Shown: positions 28,438 to 38,369 of the stretch, one piece after another | Position numbering within the stretch: the stretch's first letter is position 1 | Layout: every line of letters begins with the position of its first letter | Assembly (NCBI GenBank): GCA_013112545.1 | Contig: JABFGJ010000015.1 | Span: forward strand, 1 to 64,000 | Direction of reading: 5' to 3' | Length of the DNA: 64,000 bases | DNA from: Bacteroidota bacterium | GTDB lineage: Bacteria > Bacteroidota > Bacteroidia > Flavobacteriales_E > Vicingaceae | Notes under the pieces: model-generated | Databases searched by the model: none | What the model was told of the DNA's origin: nothing | Seen by the model: the letters and a program-made list of their open reading frames with translations, nothing else | Position numbers and translations under genes: made by a program

Positions 28438-29262
28438 TTATTTCTTTCTTCTTTCGATGATGTATTTACTAGATAATTTTTTTGGTGCACGAGTTTTATA
28501 TCCTTTAGCCGGCATACCATTTCTTGATCTTGGATGACCTCCTGATGATCTACCTTCACCACCACCCATTGGGTGATCTACTGGATTCATAACAACACCT
28601 CTCACTCGTGGTCTTCTTCCCAACCATCTAGACTTACCAGCTTTACCTGATCTCTCTAACATGTGGTCAGAATTTGAAACCGTCCCTACTGTTGCTAAAC
28701 ATGTTCCTAAAATTAATCTTACTTCTCCTGAAGGCATTTTAATACCTACATACTTACCTTCTCTTGATACCAATTGAGCATAAGATCCCGCACTTCGCGC
28801 TAATTTTGCTCCTTGGCTTGGTCTTAATTCTAAGTTGTGAATTAATGTACCCATTGGAATTTCAGATAAGTATAAAGTATTGCCTATTTCTGGTTCTACT
28901 CCTTTTCCTGACTTAACTACTTGCCCAACTTCTAATCCTTTTGGAGCAATAATGTATCTCTTCTCTCCATCTGCGTAGTTAATCAAAGCTATTCTAGCTG
29001 AACGATTTGGATCATATTCTATTGAAGCCACAGTTCCTGGAACTTCAAATTTATCTCTTTTAAAATCGATCGCTCTATACTTTCTTTTATGACCACCACC
29101 AATATATCTCATGGTCATTCTACCAGAATTATTTCTTCCTCCTGATTTGCCGATACCTTTCAATAAGGACTTTTCAGGTGTTGAAGTAGTAATCTCTTCG
29201 AATGTAGAAGCAACTTTATGTCTTTGCCCCGGAGTTGATGGTTTTAATTTCTTTACTGCCAT
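28438..29262 (-). CDS. rplB: 50S ribosomal protein L2
   Basis: The 274-residue primary protein helps shape the peptidyl-transferase region. It has [40 protein letters not shown] and the conserved C-terminal [20 protein letters not shown] containing the functionally key His. It lies 11 bases after rplW. Confidence 0.98.
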   Translation of the reverse strand: MAVKKLKPSTPGQRHKVASTFEEITTSTPEKSLLKGIGKSGGRNNSGRMTMRYIGGGHKRKYRAIDFKRDKFEVPGTVASIEYDPNRSARIALINYADGEKRYIIAPKGLEVGQVVKSGKGVEPEIGNTLYLSEIPMGTLIHNLELRPSQGAKLARSAGSYAQLVSREGKYVGIKMPSGEVRLILGTCLATVGTVSNSDHMLERSGKAGKSRWLGRRPRVRGVVMNPVDHPMGGGEGRSSGGHPRSRNGMPAKGYKTRAPKKLSSKYIIERRKK

Positions 29263-29273
29263 TACCTATTTCT

Positions 29274-29564
29274 TTAAATATTGCTGTAAAAATCAATCGT
29301 ATCTCCATCAATAAGAGTTACAATTGCTTTTTTAAATTGGTTAGTGCGTCCTTCTACCCAGCCTGTTTTTGTGTATCTAGTTTTATGCTTTCCATTATAG
29401 TTCATCGTGTTTACACTATCAACAGAAACGCCATACAATTTCTCAACAGCCTGTTTAATTTGAATCTTATTAGCATTGCTATCTACAACAAAACCATATC
29501 TGTTTGACTTCTCTGTTAGAGCGGTCATTTTTTCTGTAATAACAGGTTTTTTTATTATACTCAT
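29274..29564 (-). CDS. rplW: 50S ribosomal protein L23
   Basis: This 96-residue exit-tunnel protein is the docking point of trigger factor and SRP. It starts MSIIKKPVITEKMTALTEKS and has KIQIKQAVEKLYGVSVDSVN. It is 10 bases after rplD. Confidence 0.97.
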   Translation of the reverse strand: MSIIKKPVITEKMTALTEKSNRYGFVVDSNANKIQIKQAVEKLYGVSVDSVNTMNYNGKHKTRYTKTGWVEGRTNQFKKAIVTLIDGDTIDFYSNI

Positions 29565-29574
29565 GACTAATAAT

Positions 29575-30201
29575 TTAACTTAATATCGCTTCAATTTTCT
29601 CTAAAGCTCCTTCCATTACCAAAATACTTGTCGAATTCATTAAATCGTAAGTATTTATGTCAGAAGCAGATACAACTTTCGCACCCTTCAAATTTCGGGA
29701 TGACAAATATAAGGTATTATTTAAATCTGACACAACCATTAAGGTTTTTTTATCGTTACTATTTAAACTTTTTAATATCTCATTGAATTCCTTTGTTTTA
29801 GGAGTTTCCATTTCGATATCTTCTACCACTTTTAACATTCCGTTTTGTGCTTTATAAGATAAAGCAGAACACCTTGCTAATACTTTTAACTTCTTATTTA
29901 ACTTAAAAGAATAGTTTCTTGGTCTTGGTCCAAAAATAGTTCCACCACCTCTAAAAACAGGTGATTTAATACTACCTGCTCTTGCAGTTCCAGTTCCTTT
30001 CTGTTTTTTAATCTTTCTAGTACTTCCTGCAACTTCAGCTCTTTCTTTCGACTTACTGGTTCCTTGTCTTTTGTTTGCTAAATATTGTTTAACATCAAGG
30101 TAAATTGCATGATCATTTGGTTCAATACCATAAATAGCATCTGAAAGTTTCACTTTCTTTTTACTATCCTTACCGTTTTTATTTAATACGCTTAATTCCA
30201 T
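29575..30201 (-). CDS. rplD: 50S ribosomal protein L4
   Basis: The 208-residue protein has a loop that reaches into the exit tunnel (KIKKQKGTGTARAGSIKSPV, GGGTIFGPRPRNYSFKLNKK). L4 regulates the S10 operon in E. coli; no equivalent leader hairpin is evident because the transcript here starts at rpsL. Confidence 0.98.
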   Translation of the reverse strand: MELSVLNKNGKDSKKKVKLSDAIYGIEPNDHAIYLDVKQYLANKRQGTSKSKERAEVAGSTRKIKKQKGTGTARAGSIKSPVFRGGGTIFGPRPRNYSFKLNKKLKVLARCSALSYKAQNGMLKVVEDIEMETPKTKEFNEILKSLNSNDKKTLMVVSDLNNTLYLSSRNLKGAKVVSASDINTYDLMNSTSILVMEGALEKIEAILS

Positions 30202-30219
30202 TTTCTATCCTCCGGTATT

Positions 30220-30834
30220 TTAATTATTGATAAGAACATAAGATCCTTTAGCGCCAGGTACAGAACCTTTAACTACTAATAAGTTTTTCTCAGGATAAAC
30301 CTTGATTATTTTCAGGTTCAGTATGGTTGACTTAACGTTACCCATTTGACCTGCCATTCTCATTCCTTTAAATACTCTTGAAGGATCAGAACCTGCTCCA
30401 ATTGACCCTGGAGCTCTTAATCTATTGTGTTGACCATGAGTAGCATCGTTAACACCGCTAAATCCGTGTCTTTTTACTACACCTTGAAATCCTTTACCTT
30501 TTGATGTGCCCGTTACGTCAACCCATTGGCCTTCAACAAAGATATCTACTTTCACTTCATCACCGACTTTTTTGTCGTTCAAGCCATCTACTTCAACCAA
30601 TTTTGCTTTGGGTGTTGTATTTGCTTTTTTAAAGTGACCTTTCATAGCTGAAGAAGTATGTTTTTCCTTCTTTTCGCCATAAGCGATCTGAACTGAATCA
30701 TAGCCATCCGTCTCCTTTGTTTTGACTTGTGTAACTACACAAGGACCGGCTTCCAAAACTGTGCATGGAATACTTTTTCCCTCGGCACTGAAAACACTGG
30801 TCATTCCTATTTTTTTTCCTAGTAAACCTGGCAT
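30220..30834 (-). CDS. rplC: 50S ribosomal protein L3
   Basis: The 204-residue assembly initiator starts [20 protein letters not shown] and has [20 protein letters not shown] and [20 protein letters not shown], the loop that approaches the peptidyl-transferase centre. It lies between rpsJ and rplD. Confidence 0.98.
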   Translation of the reverse strand: MPGLLGKKIGMTSVFSAEGKSIPCTVLEAGPCVVTQVKTKETDGYDSVQIAYGEKKEKHTSSAMKGHFKKANTTPKAKLVEVDGLNDKKVGDEVKVDIFVEGQWVDVTGTSKGKGFQGVVKRHGFSGVNDATHGQHNRLRAPGSIGAGSDPSRVFKGMRMAGQMGNVKSTILNLKIIKVYPEKNLLVVKGSVPGAKGSYVLINN

Positions 30835-30854
30835 TTTATTTATTTAATTAATTA

Positions 30855-31160
30855 CTATACTTTAATTTCTACATCTACTCCACTTGGCAATTCTAGCTTC
30901 ATTAGAGCATCTACTGTTTTTGAAGTAGAGCTATAAATGTCTAGTAGCCTTTTGTAAGAAGAAAGCTCAAATTGCTCTCTAGCTTTTTTATTTACGTGTG
31001 GTGATTTTAACACAGTATAAATTCTTTTGTGAGTTGGCAATGGAATTGGTCCACTAACAACAGCTCCTGTTGACTTTACTGTTTTTACAATTTTCTCAGC
31101 TGATTTATCAACCAAATTAAAATCGTATGATTTTAGCTTTATGCGAATTTTCTGATTCAT
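30855..31160 (-). CDS. rpsJ: 30S ribosomal protein S10
   Basis: The 101-residue protein is also known as NusE in transcription antitermination. It starts [20 protein letters not shown] and has [20 protein letters not shown] and [15 protein letters not shown]. It directly follows fusA (12 bases); no tuf gene lies between them, as usual in Bacteroidota. Confidence 0.98.
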   Translation of the reverse strand: MNQKIRIKLKSYDFNLVDKSAEKIVKTVKSTGAVVSGPIPLPTHKRIYTVLKSPHVNKKAREQFELSSYKRLLDIYSSTSKTVDALMKLELPSGVDVEIKV

Positions 31161-31172
31161 AATTTCTTATTA

Positions 31173-33281
31173 TTAAGCTACTAGCTCTCCTTTTGCTTTC
31201 TTAATTACTTCGTCTGCAATGTTTTTTGGTGCTGCACTAAAGTGTGAGAATTCCATACTTGAAGTTGCTCTACCGGAAGACATGGTTCTCAATGCGGTTA
31301 CATAACCAAACATTTCCGATAATGGCACTTTTGCTTTAATCACTTTTGCGCCAGCTCTATCATCCATACCATCAACTTGGCCTCTTCTTCTATTTAAATC
31401 ACCTACGATATCACCCATATTTGCCTCAGGAGTAACTACTTCTAATTTCATAATTGGCTCCAATAATACTGGGCTAGCTTTTGGTATTGCAGTTCTAAAG
31501 GCAAGCTTAGCAGCCAACTCAAAAGATAACTGATCAGAATCCACTGCGTGGAAAGAACCATCTTTTAAAGTTACTTTCAAACTATCAACAGGGTATCCTG
31601 CCAAAACTCCATTTTTCATGGCGTCTTTAAAACCTTTCTCAATCGAAGGAATGAACTCTTTAGGAACGTTACCACCTTTGATTTCATTAACAAACTCTAA
31701 TCCTGGTTTTTCTTCGTCTTCAACTGGCTCTATCGTTACTACGATATCAGCAAATTTACCACGACCTCCTGATTGTTTCTTATAAACTTCTCGATGATCT
31801 ACAGTACCAGTAATCGCTTCTTTATAAGCAACCTGAGGAGCTCCTTGATTACACTCTACCTTAAATTCTCTTTTTAATCGATCTAAAATAATATCTAAGT
31901 GTAATTCACCCATTCCACTCAATACAGTTTGTCCTGAATCTTCGTCTGTGTGTATAGTTAAGGTTGGATCCTCTTCAGATAGTTTTGCTAAGGCCATACC
32001 CATTTTATCAACATCTGCTTGAGTTTTAGGCTCAATTGCTATTCCAATAACTGGATCTGGAAAATCCATTGATTCTAACACAATTGGTTTTCCATCTTCG
32101 CATAATGTATCCCCAGTTTTAATGTCTTTAAAACCAACTAGGGCTGCAATATCTCCTGCATGCAATGAATCAATTTGATTTTGCTTGTTTGCGTGCATTT
32201 GGAAAATTCTTGAAATTCTTTCTTTCTTGCCAGTTCTAGAATTGAATATATAAGAACCTGCGTTTAACATACCTGAATATGCTCTAACAAAACAAAGACG
32301 ACCAACAAAAGGGTCTGTTGCAATTTTAAATGCTAAACCTGCAAAAGGCTCATCAACAGATGGCTTTCTAAATTCAGGCTTTTCAGTTTCAGGGTTAATA
32401 CCTTCTATCGCTTCTTGATCCATTGGTGAAGGCAATAATTCCATCACATAGTTCAACATGGTTTGAACCCCTTTATTCTTAAATGAAGATCCGCAAACCA
32501 TAGGTACAATTTTCATTGATACTGTAGCTTCTCTTAATGCAGCTAAAATTTCTGCTTCAGAAATAGAATTTGGGTCTTCAAAATATTTCTCCATTAAAGT
32601 ATCGTCGAACTCAGCAATTTGCTCTAATAAATTCTCTCTATACTCAGCAGCTTCTTCAATCAAATCTTCTGGAATTGGAACTTCTTCATAAGTCATTCCA
32701 AAATCATCTTCATTCCAAATAATTCCTCTGTTGTTGATCAAGTCAACCACTCCTCTAAATGTATCTTCAGAACCAATCGGCAATTGAAGTGGAACAGCGG
32801 TGCTACCTAACATTTCTTTTACTTGCTGACAAACTTTCAAGAAATTTGCACCTTGACGATCCATTTTATTTACGAATCCAATTCTAGATACATTGTAGTT
32901 ATTAGCAAGTCTCCAGTTAGTTTCTGACTGTGGCTCAACACCATCAACCGCACTAAATAAGAACACTAAACCATCTAATACTCTCAACGACCTGTTAACC
33001 TCAACAGTAAAGTCAACGTGTCCTGGAGTGTCGATAATATTTACGTGGTAATCGTTACCTCTATATTTCCAATTTACAGTAGTTGCAGCTGAAGTAATAG
33101 TTATACCTCTTTCTGCCTCTTGCTCCATCCAGTCCATGGTAGAAGCACCATCATGTACTTCCCCAATTTTATGATTTACACCACCATAAAATAAAATTCG
33201 CTCAGTTGTTGTTGTTTTACCAGCATCAATGTGAGCAGCAATTCCTATGTTTCTTGTGTATTTTAAATCTCTTTTAGCCAT
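31173..33281 (-). CDS. fusA: Elongation factor G
   Basis: This 702-residue GTPase moves tRNAs and mRNA after peptide transfer. The G motifs are clear: [15 protein letters not shown] (G1), [10 protein letters not shown] (G2), DTPGHVDF (G3) and [10 protein letters not shown] (G4). Domains II to V follow, with the domain IV region containing [11 protein letters not shown] and the C-terminal [20 protein letters not shown]. It lies in the str cluster between rpsG and rpsJ. Confidence 0.98.
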   Translation of the reverse strand: MAKRDLKYTRNIGIAAHIDAGKTTTTERILFYGGVNHKIGEVHDGASTMDWMEQEAERGITITSAATTVNWKYRGNDYHVNIIDTPGHVDFTVEVNRSLRVLDGLVFLFSAVDGVEPQSETNWRLANNYNVSRIGFVNKMDRQGANFLKVCQQVKEMLGSTAVPLQLPIGSEDTFRGVVDLINNRGIIWNEDDFGMTYEEVPIPEDLIEEAAEYRENLLEQIAEFDDTLMEKYFEDPNSISEAEILAALREATVSMKIVPMVCGSSFKNKGVQTMLNYVMELLPSPMDQEAIEGINPETEKPEFRKPSVDEPFAGLAFKIATDPFVGRLCFVRAYSGMLNAGSYIFNSRTGKKERISRIFQMHANKQNQIDSLHAGDIAALVGFKDIKTGDTLCEDGKPIVLESMDFPDPVIGIAIEPKTQADVDKMGMALAKLSEEDPTLTIHTDEDSGQTVLSGMGELHLDIILDRLKREFKVECNQGAPQVAYKEAITGTVDHREVYKKQSGGRGKFADIVVTIEPVEDEEKPGLEFVNEIKGGNVPKEFIPSIEKGFKDAMKNGVLAGYPVDSLKVTLKDGSFHAVDSDQLSFELAAKLAFRTAIPKASPVLLEPIMKLEVVTPEANMGDIVGDLNRRRGQVDGMDDRAGAKVIKAKVPLSEMFGYVTALRTMSSGRATSSMEFSHFSAAPKNIADEVIKKAKGELVA

Positions 33282-33301
33282 TTTATAATGTCTTCCTAAT
33301 A

Positions 33302-33769
33302 TTAAAATCTAAAATGAGAGAAAGCTTTATTTGCTTCCGCCATTCTATGAGTATCTTCTTTTTTCTTGTGAGCAGCACCTTCTTCTTTAGCACCTGCCAT
33401 AACTTCAGCAGCTAATTTTTGAGCCATGGTTTTTTCGTTTCTTTTCTTAGAATACAAAATCAACCACTTCATTCCCATGGACGTCTTACGGTCATCGCGA
33501 ATTGGCTGTGGAATTTGAAAGGTTGCCCCTCCAACTCTTCTACTTCTAACCTCAACAGCAGGAGTAATATTTATTAATGCTTTTTTCCAAGTCTCTAAAC
33601 CACCTTCTTCTACTTTCTCGTCAACGATAGCCATTGCATCATAAAATATTTTATAAGCAATACTTTTCTTTCCGTGCAACATCAAGTTGTTTACAAATCT
33701 TGTTACTTCCGTACTTTGAAATTTCGGATCTGGAAGTAAGGGTCTTTTTTTCGCTCTAGCTTTTCTCAT
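33302..33769 (-). CDS. rpsG: 30S ribosomal protein S7
   Basis: The 155-residue primary protein of the head domain has [38 protein letters not shown], and [19 protein letters not shown], with [15 protein letters not shown] at the end. It is 18 bases after rpsL. Confidence 0.98.
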   Translation of the reverse strand: MRKARAKKRPLLPDPKFQSTEVTRFVNNLMLHGKKSIAYKIFYDAMAIVDEKVEEGGLETWKKALINITPAVEVRSRRVGGATFQIPQPIRDDRKTSMGMKWLILYSKKRNEKTMAQKLAAEVMAGAKEEGAAHKKKEDTHRMAEANKAFSHFRF

Positions 33770-33787
33770 CTTTTTTAATAACTAGGA

Positions 33788-34162
33788 TTATTTTTTAGGT
33801 CTTTTAGCACCATATTTTGATCTTCTTTGAGTTCTGCCAGCTACTCCAGCAGTATCTAAGGCACCTCTTACAATGTGATACCTTACACCTGGTAAATCTT
33901 TTACTCTCCCACCTCTTACAAGTACAATCGAGTGCTCTTGTAGGTTATGACCTTCTCCTGGAATATAGGCATTCACCTCTTTTCCATTTGTCAATCTTAC
34001 CCTTGCAACCTTTCTCATTGCCGAGTTTGGCTTCTTAGGTGTGGTTGTGTAAACTCTTACACATACACCTCTTCTTTGTGGACATGAGTCCAAAGCAGCA
34101 GATTTACTCTTCTTTTCTAATTTAATTCTACCTTTTCTTACAAGTTGTTGTATCGTTGGCAT
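33788..34162 (-). CDS. rpsL: 30S ribosomal protein S12
   Basis: The 124-residue decoding-centre protein has [40 protein letters not shown] and a basic C-terminus. The two lysines at which streptomycin-resistance mutations usually occur (in KKPNSA and RVKDLPG) are both present, so it looks wild type. It is the first gene of the long ribosomal operon, with the promoter about 50 bases upstream. Confidence 0.98.
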   Translation of the reverse strand: MPTIQQLVRKGRIKLEKKSKSAALDSCPQRRGVCVRVYTTTPKKPNSAMRKVARVRLTNGKEVNAYIPGEGHNLQEHSIVLVRGGRVKDLPGVRYHIVRGALDTAGVAGRTQRRSKYGAKRPKK

Positions 34163-34211
34163 AAGCTCTTAAATATGTCAATAAAATATTCTCCCAATTT
34201 TTTTGGGGTCG

Positions 34212-34241
34212 CAAATGTACAAGATTTTTTATTTATTTCAA
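34212..34241 (-). promoter_or_regulatory. Promoter of the str-S10-spc-alpha ribosomal operon
   Basis: On the - strand, TTG (34,241-34,239), exactly 19 bases, then TACATTTG (34,219-34,212) match the TTTG-N19-TAnnTTTG consensus. No other match of this quality was noticed before carA in the more than 30 genes downstream. A leader of about 45 bases precedes rpsL. Confidence 0.75.
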
Positions 34242-34572
34242 CTGCTACTTTCTTTTTTTTTACAAGAAAGTTAAAACTGTTCGGAAAGTCGCCCTATATT
34301 TATGATTGCGAGCTTTTCATTTTTTAATTTCAACAGCTTTTTATGTGTTTAAAATTGTTTTTTTTACTCCTAAAATTAATTTGTATTGAAGTTTTAAAAA
34401 ATGAATTGTTTAAATCTTTATAAATTACCTCAATTTTAGGAGAAATCACAATTTTGTATTTCACTTGATTTAAGAGTTGTTTGAATTGGATAGTTCTGCT
34501 TGACCAAATTATGAGCTCATTAGAAATACAAAATACAACAATTTGGCATTTTTCTTATCAATTAATCAACGA
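34242..34572. other. Intergenic region between the ribosomal operon and the next locus
   Basis: It is AT-rich. I see no open frame, hairpin or repeat in it that I can support. It separates the divergent-function core operon from an accessory lipoprotein locus read in the same direction. Confidence 0.5.
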
Positions 34573-35190
34573 TTATTCAATATAAGCCTCAAACCAAGTT
34601 TTTAGATTATAAATCTCATCTTTATCATAGTCAAGATGTTTCAATTTGGAATCTCCTCTTTTCTTTATTAAGGTAACATCTACTTTATTCTTTTTATTAA
34701 GCGCTAATGCTAGGTATGATTTTTTATTTAAGGGATAGTATTCTAAAGAAATAAAGTATCCCCCTTCAGGAATCTTCAAATACGAATTAAGTAATTTAAA
34801 TTTTAATTGGTTCGCCTTTTCATAAAAATCAGAAATTGTTCCGCTAAATTTCAAAATTACATCATCCGGCTTTAACGAGTCTTTGCTTATTGTAAACAAC
34901 TTCACAATAATACTATCTTTAGTTGAAGTGTTTCTCAAAAGCGTGCTTATTGTTAAATTTCTCAAGAATAAATTTGTATCCTTCGTTTCTACCAATGTTA
35001 TTAACTGCATCGAGTTTTCAAGAAGGAAATAGTTTGTTGTAATTCCACTATAATTCCCAATTTTTTTCGTTTTTATTTTATTGTTAGATTCAATTTTTAC
35101 TTCTTTGATTTTTTGAAAAAATATTATTTCCTGAGCTTCCGTATTAGTACAAGACATTAAATATATTGCGAATAAAATCATCCTTACCAT
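34573..35190 (-). CDS. Predicted lipoprotein of unknown function
   Basis: The protein has 205 residues from the ATG at 35,190 (an upstream ATG at 35,220 would add 10 residues before the signal). The start is chosen because MVRMILFAIYLMSC then forms a short lipoprotein signal with lipobox LMSC. The mature part is beta-rich with many short strands and a GGYFISLEYYPL segment. Such a pattern appears in Bacteroidota surface proteins of unknown role. No enzymatic motif is visible. It is followed in the same direction by no other gene before the ribosomal promoter. Confidence 0.55.
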   Translation of the reverse strand: MVRMILFAIYLMSCTNTEAQEIIFFQKIKEVKIESNNKIKTKKIGNYSGITTNYFLLENSMQLITLVETKDTNLFLRNLTISTLLRNTSTKDSIIVKLFTISKDSLKPDDVILKFSGTISDFYEKANQLKFKLLNSYLKIPEGGYFISLEYYPLNKKSYLALALNKKNKVDVTLIKKRGDSKLKHLDYDKDEIYNLKTWFEAYIE

Positions 35191-35250
35191 TTCCCTAAGT
35201 TTTGTATAGTATATAAACAAATCTGTAACATAATTCAGAAAATAGAAAAC

Positions 35251-35631
35251 TTACTTTTCTCGATACAACTCAACTTTATAATCTTCCTTCTCTTTATAAA
35301 TTAGAAAAACATCTTTTTGTTTTATATTTTTCAACACAAATGCCATCGGATCCATAAGTTTTTTTGACTTTATTAAATGGCATTTATCGCAATTTACTAT
35401 TCGAAAAGCAGCTTCTTGCATCCTTTCTAAATCACTAGACTTCTGTCCTATATTTAACTTCATTTCATAATTTTCTAAAGCACTTATAAAAAAATACTGA
35501 TTTGAGTTTTCAATTAAACCAATCTTAAAAAACATCTTTACTTCACCAAAATTATCCTCATAACTCTTTTCTTGAGCCATTGTATAACTTGCAATTAGAA
35601 ATAAAACTATTGTTATAATTCTTCTTTTCAT
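35251..35631 (-). CDS. Secreted protein of unknown function
   Basis: The protein has 126 residues. It has a cleavable signal (about 1-19, ending TMAQ) and a mature region with a CDKCHLIKSKK segment near residue 75. This has the letters CxxCH of a haem c site, but no other cytochrome feature is present, so a haem function is unproven. It is unknown. A strong hairpin lies upstream at 35,646-35,678, separating it from the next gene. Confidence 0.55.
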   Translation of the reverse strand: MKRRIITIVLFLIASYTMAQEKSYEDNFGEVKMFFKIGLIENSNQYFFISALENYEMKLNIGQKSSDLERMQEAAFRIVNCDKCHLIKSKKLMDPMAFVLKNIKQKDVFLIYKEKEDYKVELYREK

Positions 35632-35645
35632 CTTAAATCTATTTT

Positions 35646-35678
35646 AATTGGTTTAGGGTATAAAACCCTAAACCAATT
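35646..35678. terminator. Perfect 14-bp hairpin between two lipoprotein genes
   Basis: The arms AATTGGTTTAGGGT and ACCCTAAACCAATT flank a five-base loop just after the stop of the gene at 35,687. It lacks a long T tail on the - strand, so termination is likely but not certain. Confidence 0.5.
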
Positions 35679-35686
35679 ATTAAAAC

Positions 35687-36097
35687 CTAACAACTTAAAT
35701 TTACTGCAGCCATTCCATAACCTACTGTTACATCAACCCAACAACCTGTAGATAAAAATAAATATATCTCAGCCCAAGCTTCATCCAATTGATCGGGAAT
35801 TACCCATACACTTGCTTCAATATCAAAATCATCCTCATTATATGGAATAGAAATTACTGTATAGCTTCCTGATGATTCCTTTACTTTTACCGAGGTTTCT
35901 GGATCCAAATCTTTTAAGTATGTTTCTAATTCACTTAAGCTTTCAAAAGACATTGGTTCACTCTTATTAACATTGACTTTTTCTTTTTTTACTGCAGTTA
36001 ATTCCGCGTTATTTACAAAGTTAGCATCCTCTTTTTCACATGCAGTAAAGCACAAACTAGCCGTAAATAAAGCTAGCATTATATTTAATTTTTTCAT
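35687..36097 (-). CDS. Predicted lipoprotein of unknown function
   Basis: The protein has 136 residues from the ATG at 36,097. A longer frame from 36,184 is possible but would put 29 residues before the signal. The N-terminus MKKLNIMLALFTASLCFTAC is a lipoprotein signal with lipobox FTAC. The mature part is acidic and ends WVDVTVGYGMAAVNLSC with two late cysteines. I recognise no family. The small size and variable neighbourhood suggest an accessory surface protein. Confidence 0.55.
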   Translation of the reverse strand: MKKLNIMLALFTASLCFTACEKEDANFVNNAELTAVKKEKVNVNKSEPMSFESLSELETYLKDLDPETSVKVKESSGSYTVISIPYNEDDFDIEASVWVIPDQLDEAWAEIYLFLSTGCWVDVTVGYGMAAVNLSC

Positions 36098-36320
36098 TGT
36101 ATTTTGTTTTAAATTCATCTTTTGTTTTTGTTCATATTGAATTATTCTCCTTTTAGAGAACATACTAAAACTTGGAGTTACCAAAAACTTGCTCTTGATT
36201 TAAATAAATAACGAACTACACTTCTATATTTTGTAGAGAGAGAGAGCCTATATCATTGAATATACTAGCCATTTGTTGCTTATAAATCAAGTATAGCAAC
36301 CCTACTCTAGGTAGAAAATG

Positions 36321-36475
36321 GAATGGAAAATATGATTTTGTTCTGTTCAATTGAATTTCGGTTTGAAGCAAATTCGAGTATAAAAATAAAAAAACAAATC
36401 CCACAAAACCAAATACTTGCCAATTATTTTAAAAATCAATATGGAAATGTAAAATGAGCTATTTAGATTGCTTTG
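36321..36475 (+). repeat. Truncated copy of the uvrD upstream region and start
   Basis: About 130 bases here match 38,197-38,385, the stretch before uvrD, including the first codons (TGTAAAATGAGCTATTTAGA against TGTAAAATGAGTTATTTGGA). This copy lacks about 39 bases that include the TATTTTTG promoter box at 38,358. No reading frame continues, so it is a non-functional scar. The stretch 36,185-36,320 holds nothing else that I recognise. Confidence 0.75.
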
Positions 36476-36507
36476 CTAAATCACATCTCGCCTAGACATG
36501 CATTGCT

Positions 36508-38070
36508 TTATTTAAGTTTTAATAATTTTCCTGATGTTGTGTTTCCGTATGAATCCTTAACAATATAAAAATACATCCCGCTTTGCCAATGCCTTGTTGA
36601 TATGTTCATTTTATCATTTGACCAATTGCATTGATAAACACTTCTACCTAAAGCATCTACAATTTCTACTTTATAAGGAACAAAATAATTTAGTTTTAAA
36701 AGATTTATGCTTTCTTTAAATGGATTCGGATAAAAAGCCACATACTTATCTATGTTTTTTCTTTCATTTATATTACTTCTGATGTAGTTACCCAAAGAAT
36801 CTACCCTCAATACATAGATATAACGATCTCCGTTTTGTCTAGCAACACTATCTTCTAATGTGCCTGCCATGGTTATGTTGCCATTTTTATCACTCGTTAA
36901 ATTTTCTAGCTGTATGGTATTCTGGTTATAATATACTTTTTCCCATTTAACATTCAAGTTTTTATCGAATTTTATCAATCTAAAAGCAGTAGGATCTTCA
37001 GTGTTAAATGGGTTACTATATTTAAATTTTTTTAATGATTGAGTTGTCCCAAAGTAATAATAACCACTGATAGAATCATAAACTAAGGAATTACCAATGC
37101 TTTGTTGGTTTGTATCTATTGAGTTTATGCGTTTATAATTTAATTGCTTCAAAGACGTATCGTATAAAAACAAATGAACATCTCCTTTTTTTGTATCTAT
37201 ATTATCATAAAGGGCATAAGCGATTATAAAAGTACTATCAGTTACCCAGCTTACATCAGTAGCATAAGTCACTATAGAACTATCGTTAGGAAATGGTTTT
37301 GAAGGTAAACTTATAATCTGCTTTTGAATCGGCTGAAAATTCGAATCTAACTTATTGATTTGCATGAATGTTAAAAAAAAGTTTGGTGGCCCAAAATAAC
37401 CATCAGAGAACGTGTAATAATGCCCGTTTTTGTCTTTTAAGGCATGGAAGATATTTGATGTATAAATACTATCACGATCATTAAACAATGATTTTTCATA
37501 AATTAAACTGTCTTGATATACCTGAAATAAATGTCCAAAGTCAATTCCATTATTGTAAGCTGATAATGAGCCAAAAAAAGTAAGTGTATCATTTTTAACA
37601 AAAAAATCTTTTATGAAAATAGATGAGTCCTGTTTTGTTACAAAATAATGTTTGTCTAACACATCAAAATTATAATTGGTTTTTAAATGAATTCCATTAA
37701 AATCATAAGGAAAAGATTTCCGAATGCTTCCATATAAGTCAAAACCATTGCCATTGTCTATGGTAATTTGAATATCCAAGTGATTTATGGAATCTATAAA
37801 ATTAGAGTCTAAGCTGCTAGGTACAATTTGTTTCACCATTTGTTGATTGCCCATAACATCTATTTTAAGAAAAAAAGGCTGACTCGTAAAATACAGTGAA
37901 TCATAGGACTGTCCACCATTTTTAATCGTAAAATAGGAGTTTAATTGGTCGTCAATCCAAACATTGTGTATGTAGTTCTTATCAGAATTTATGTGATATG
38001 TTTTTTCAAATGTTTGGGCAGCAAGCTGCCCAAACAAAAGATAGAATAATAATGAGAATTTAATTTTCAT
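36508..38070 (-). CDS. Secreted protein with type A T9SS C-terminal sorting domain
   Basis: The protein has 520 residues from the ATG at 38,070, where MKIKFSLLFYLLFGQLAAQ forms the signal peptide; the longer frame from 38,148 adds 26 charged residues and is less likely. The body looks like a beta-propeller-type repeat protein. The C-terminal 80 residues (YPNPFKESINLL, VEIVDALGRSVYQ, SGMYFYIVKDSYG, GKLLKLK) are the sorting signal removed during secretion by the type IX system. It lies between two copies of the uvrD upstream region. Confidence 0.85.
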   Translation of the reverse strand: MKIKFSLLFYLLFGQLAAQTFEKTYHINSDKNYIHNVWIDDQLNSYFTIKNGGQSYDSLYFTSQPFFLKIDVMGNQQMVKQIVPSSLDSNFIDSINHLDIQITIDNGNGFDLYGSIRKSFPYDFNGIHLKTNYNFDVLDKHYFVTKQDSSIFIKDFFVKNDTLTFFGSLSAYNNGIDFGHLFQVYQDSLIYEKSLFNDRDSIYTSNIFHALKDKNGHYYTFSDGYFGPPNFFLTFMQINKLDSNFQPIQKQIISLPSKPFPNDSSIVTYATDVSWVTDSTFIIAYALYDNIDTKKGDVHLFLYDTSLKQLNYKRINSIDTNQQSIGNSLVYDSISGYYYFGTTQSLKKFKYSNPFNTEDPTAFRLIKFDKNLNVKWEKVYYNQNTIQLENLTSDKNGNITMAGTLEDSVARQNGDRYIYVLRVDSLGNYIRSNINERKNIDKYVAFYPNPFKESINLLKLNYFVPYKVEIVDALGRSVYQCNWSNDKMNISTRHWQSGMYFYIVKDSYGNTTSGKLLKLK

Positions 38071-38369
38071 AGCATACCTTTTTAAAAAATTGGTCTTGGT
38101 CGTTCTGAAGTAGGACAACCTAATGGGTAGTCGCATATCTTTTTGCAAGCTGAAACTGTATATACATTAGCAAAATGATTTGCAGTATGATTTGGGATTG
38201 GATAATATGGTTTTGTTCTGTTCAATTGAACTTAGGTTTGAAGCAAATTCGAGTATAAAAATAAAAAAACAAACTACACAAAACCAAACACTTGCCAATT
38301 ATTTTAAAAATCAATATGGAAATTATTCAAAAGCAGTTATTTTGTATATAGAGATAGTATTTTTGTAAA

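Noticed and set aside
35350-35420. CDKCH as a haem c site in the protein at 35,251
   Set aside because: The motif letters fit but no Met or His ligand context or cytochrome fold is visible, so it is not called a cytochrome.
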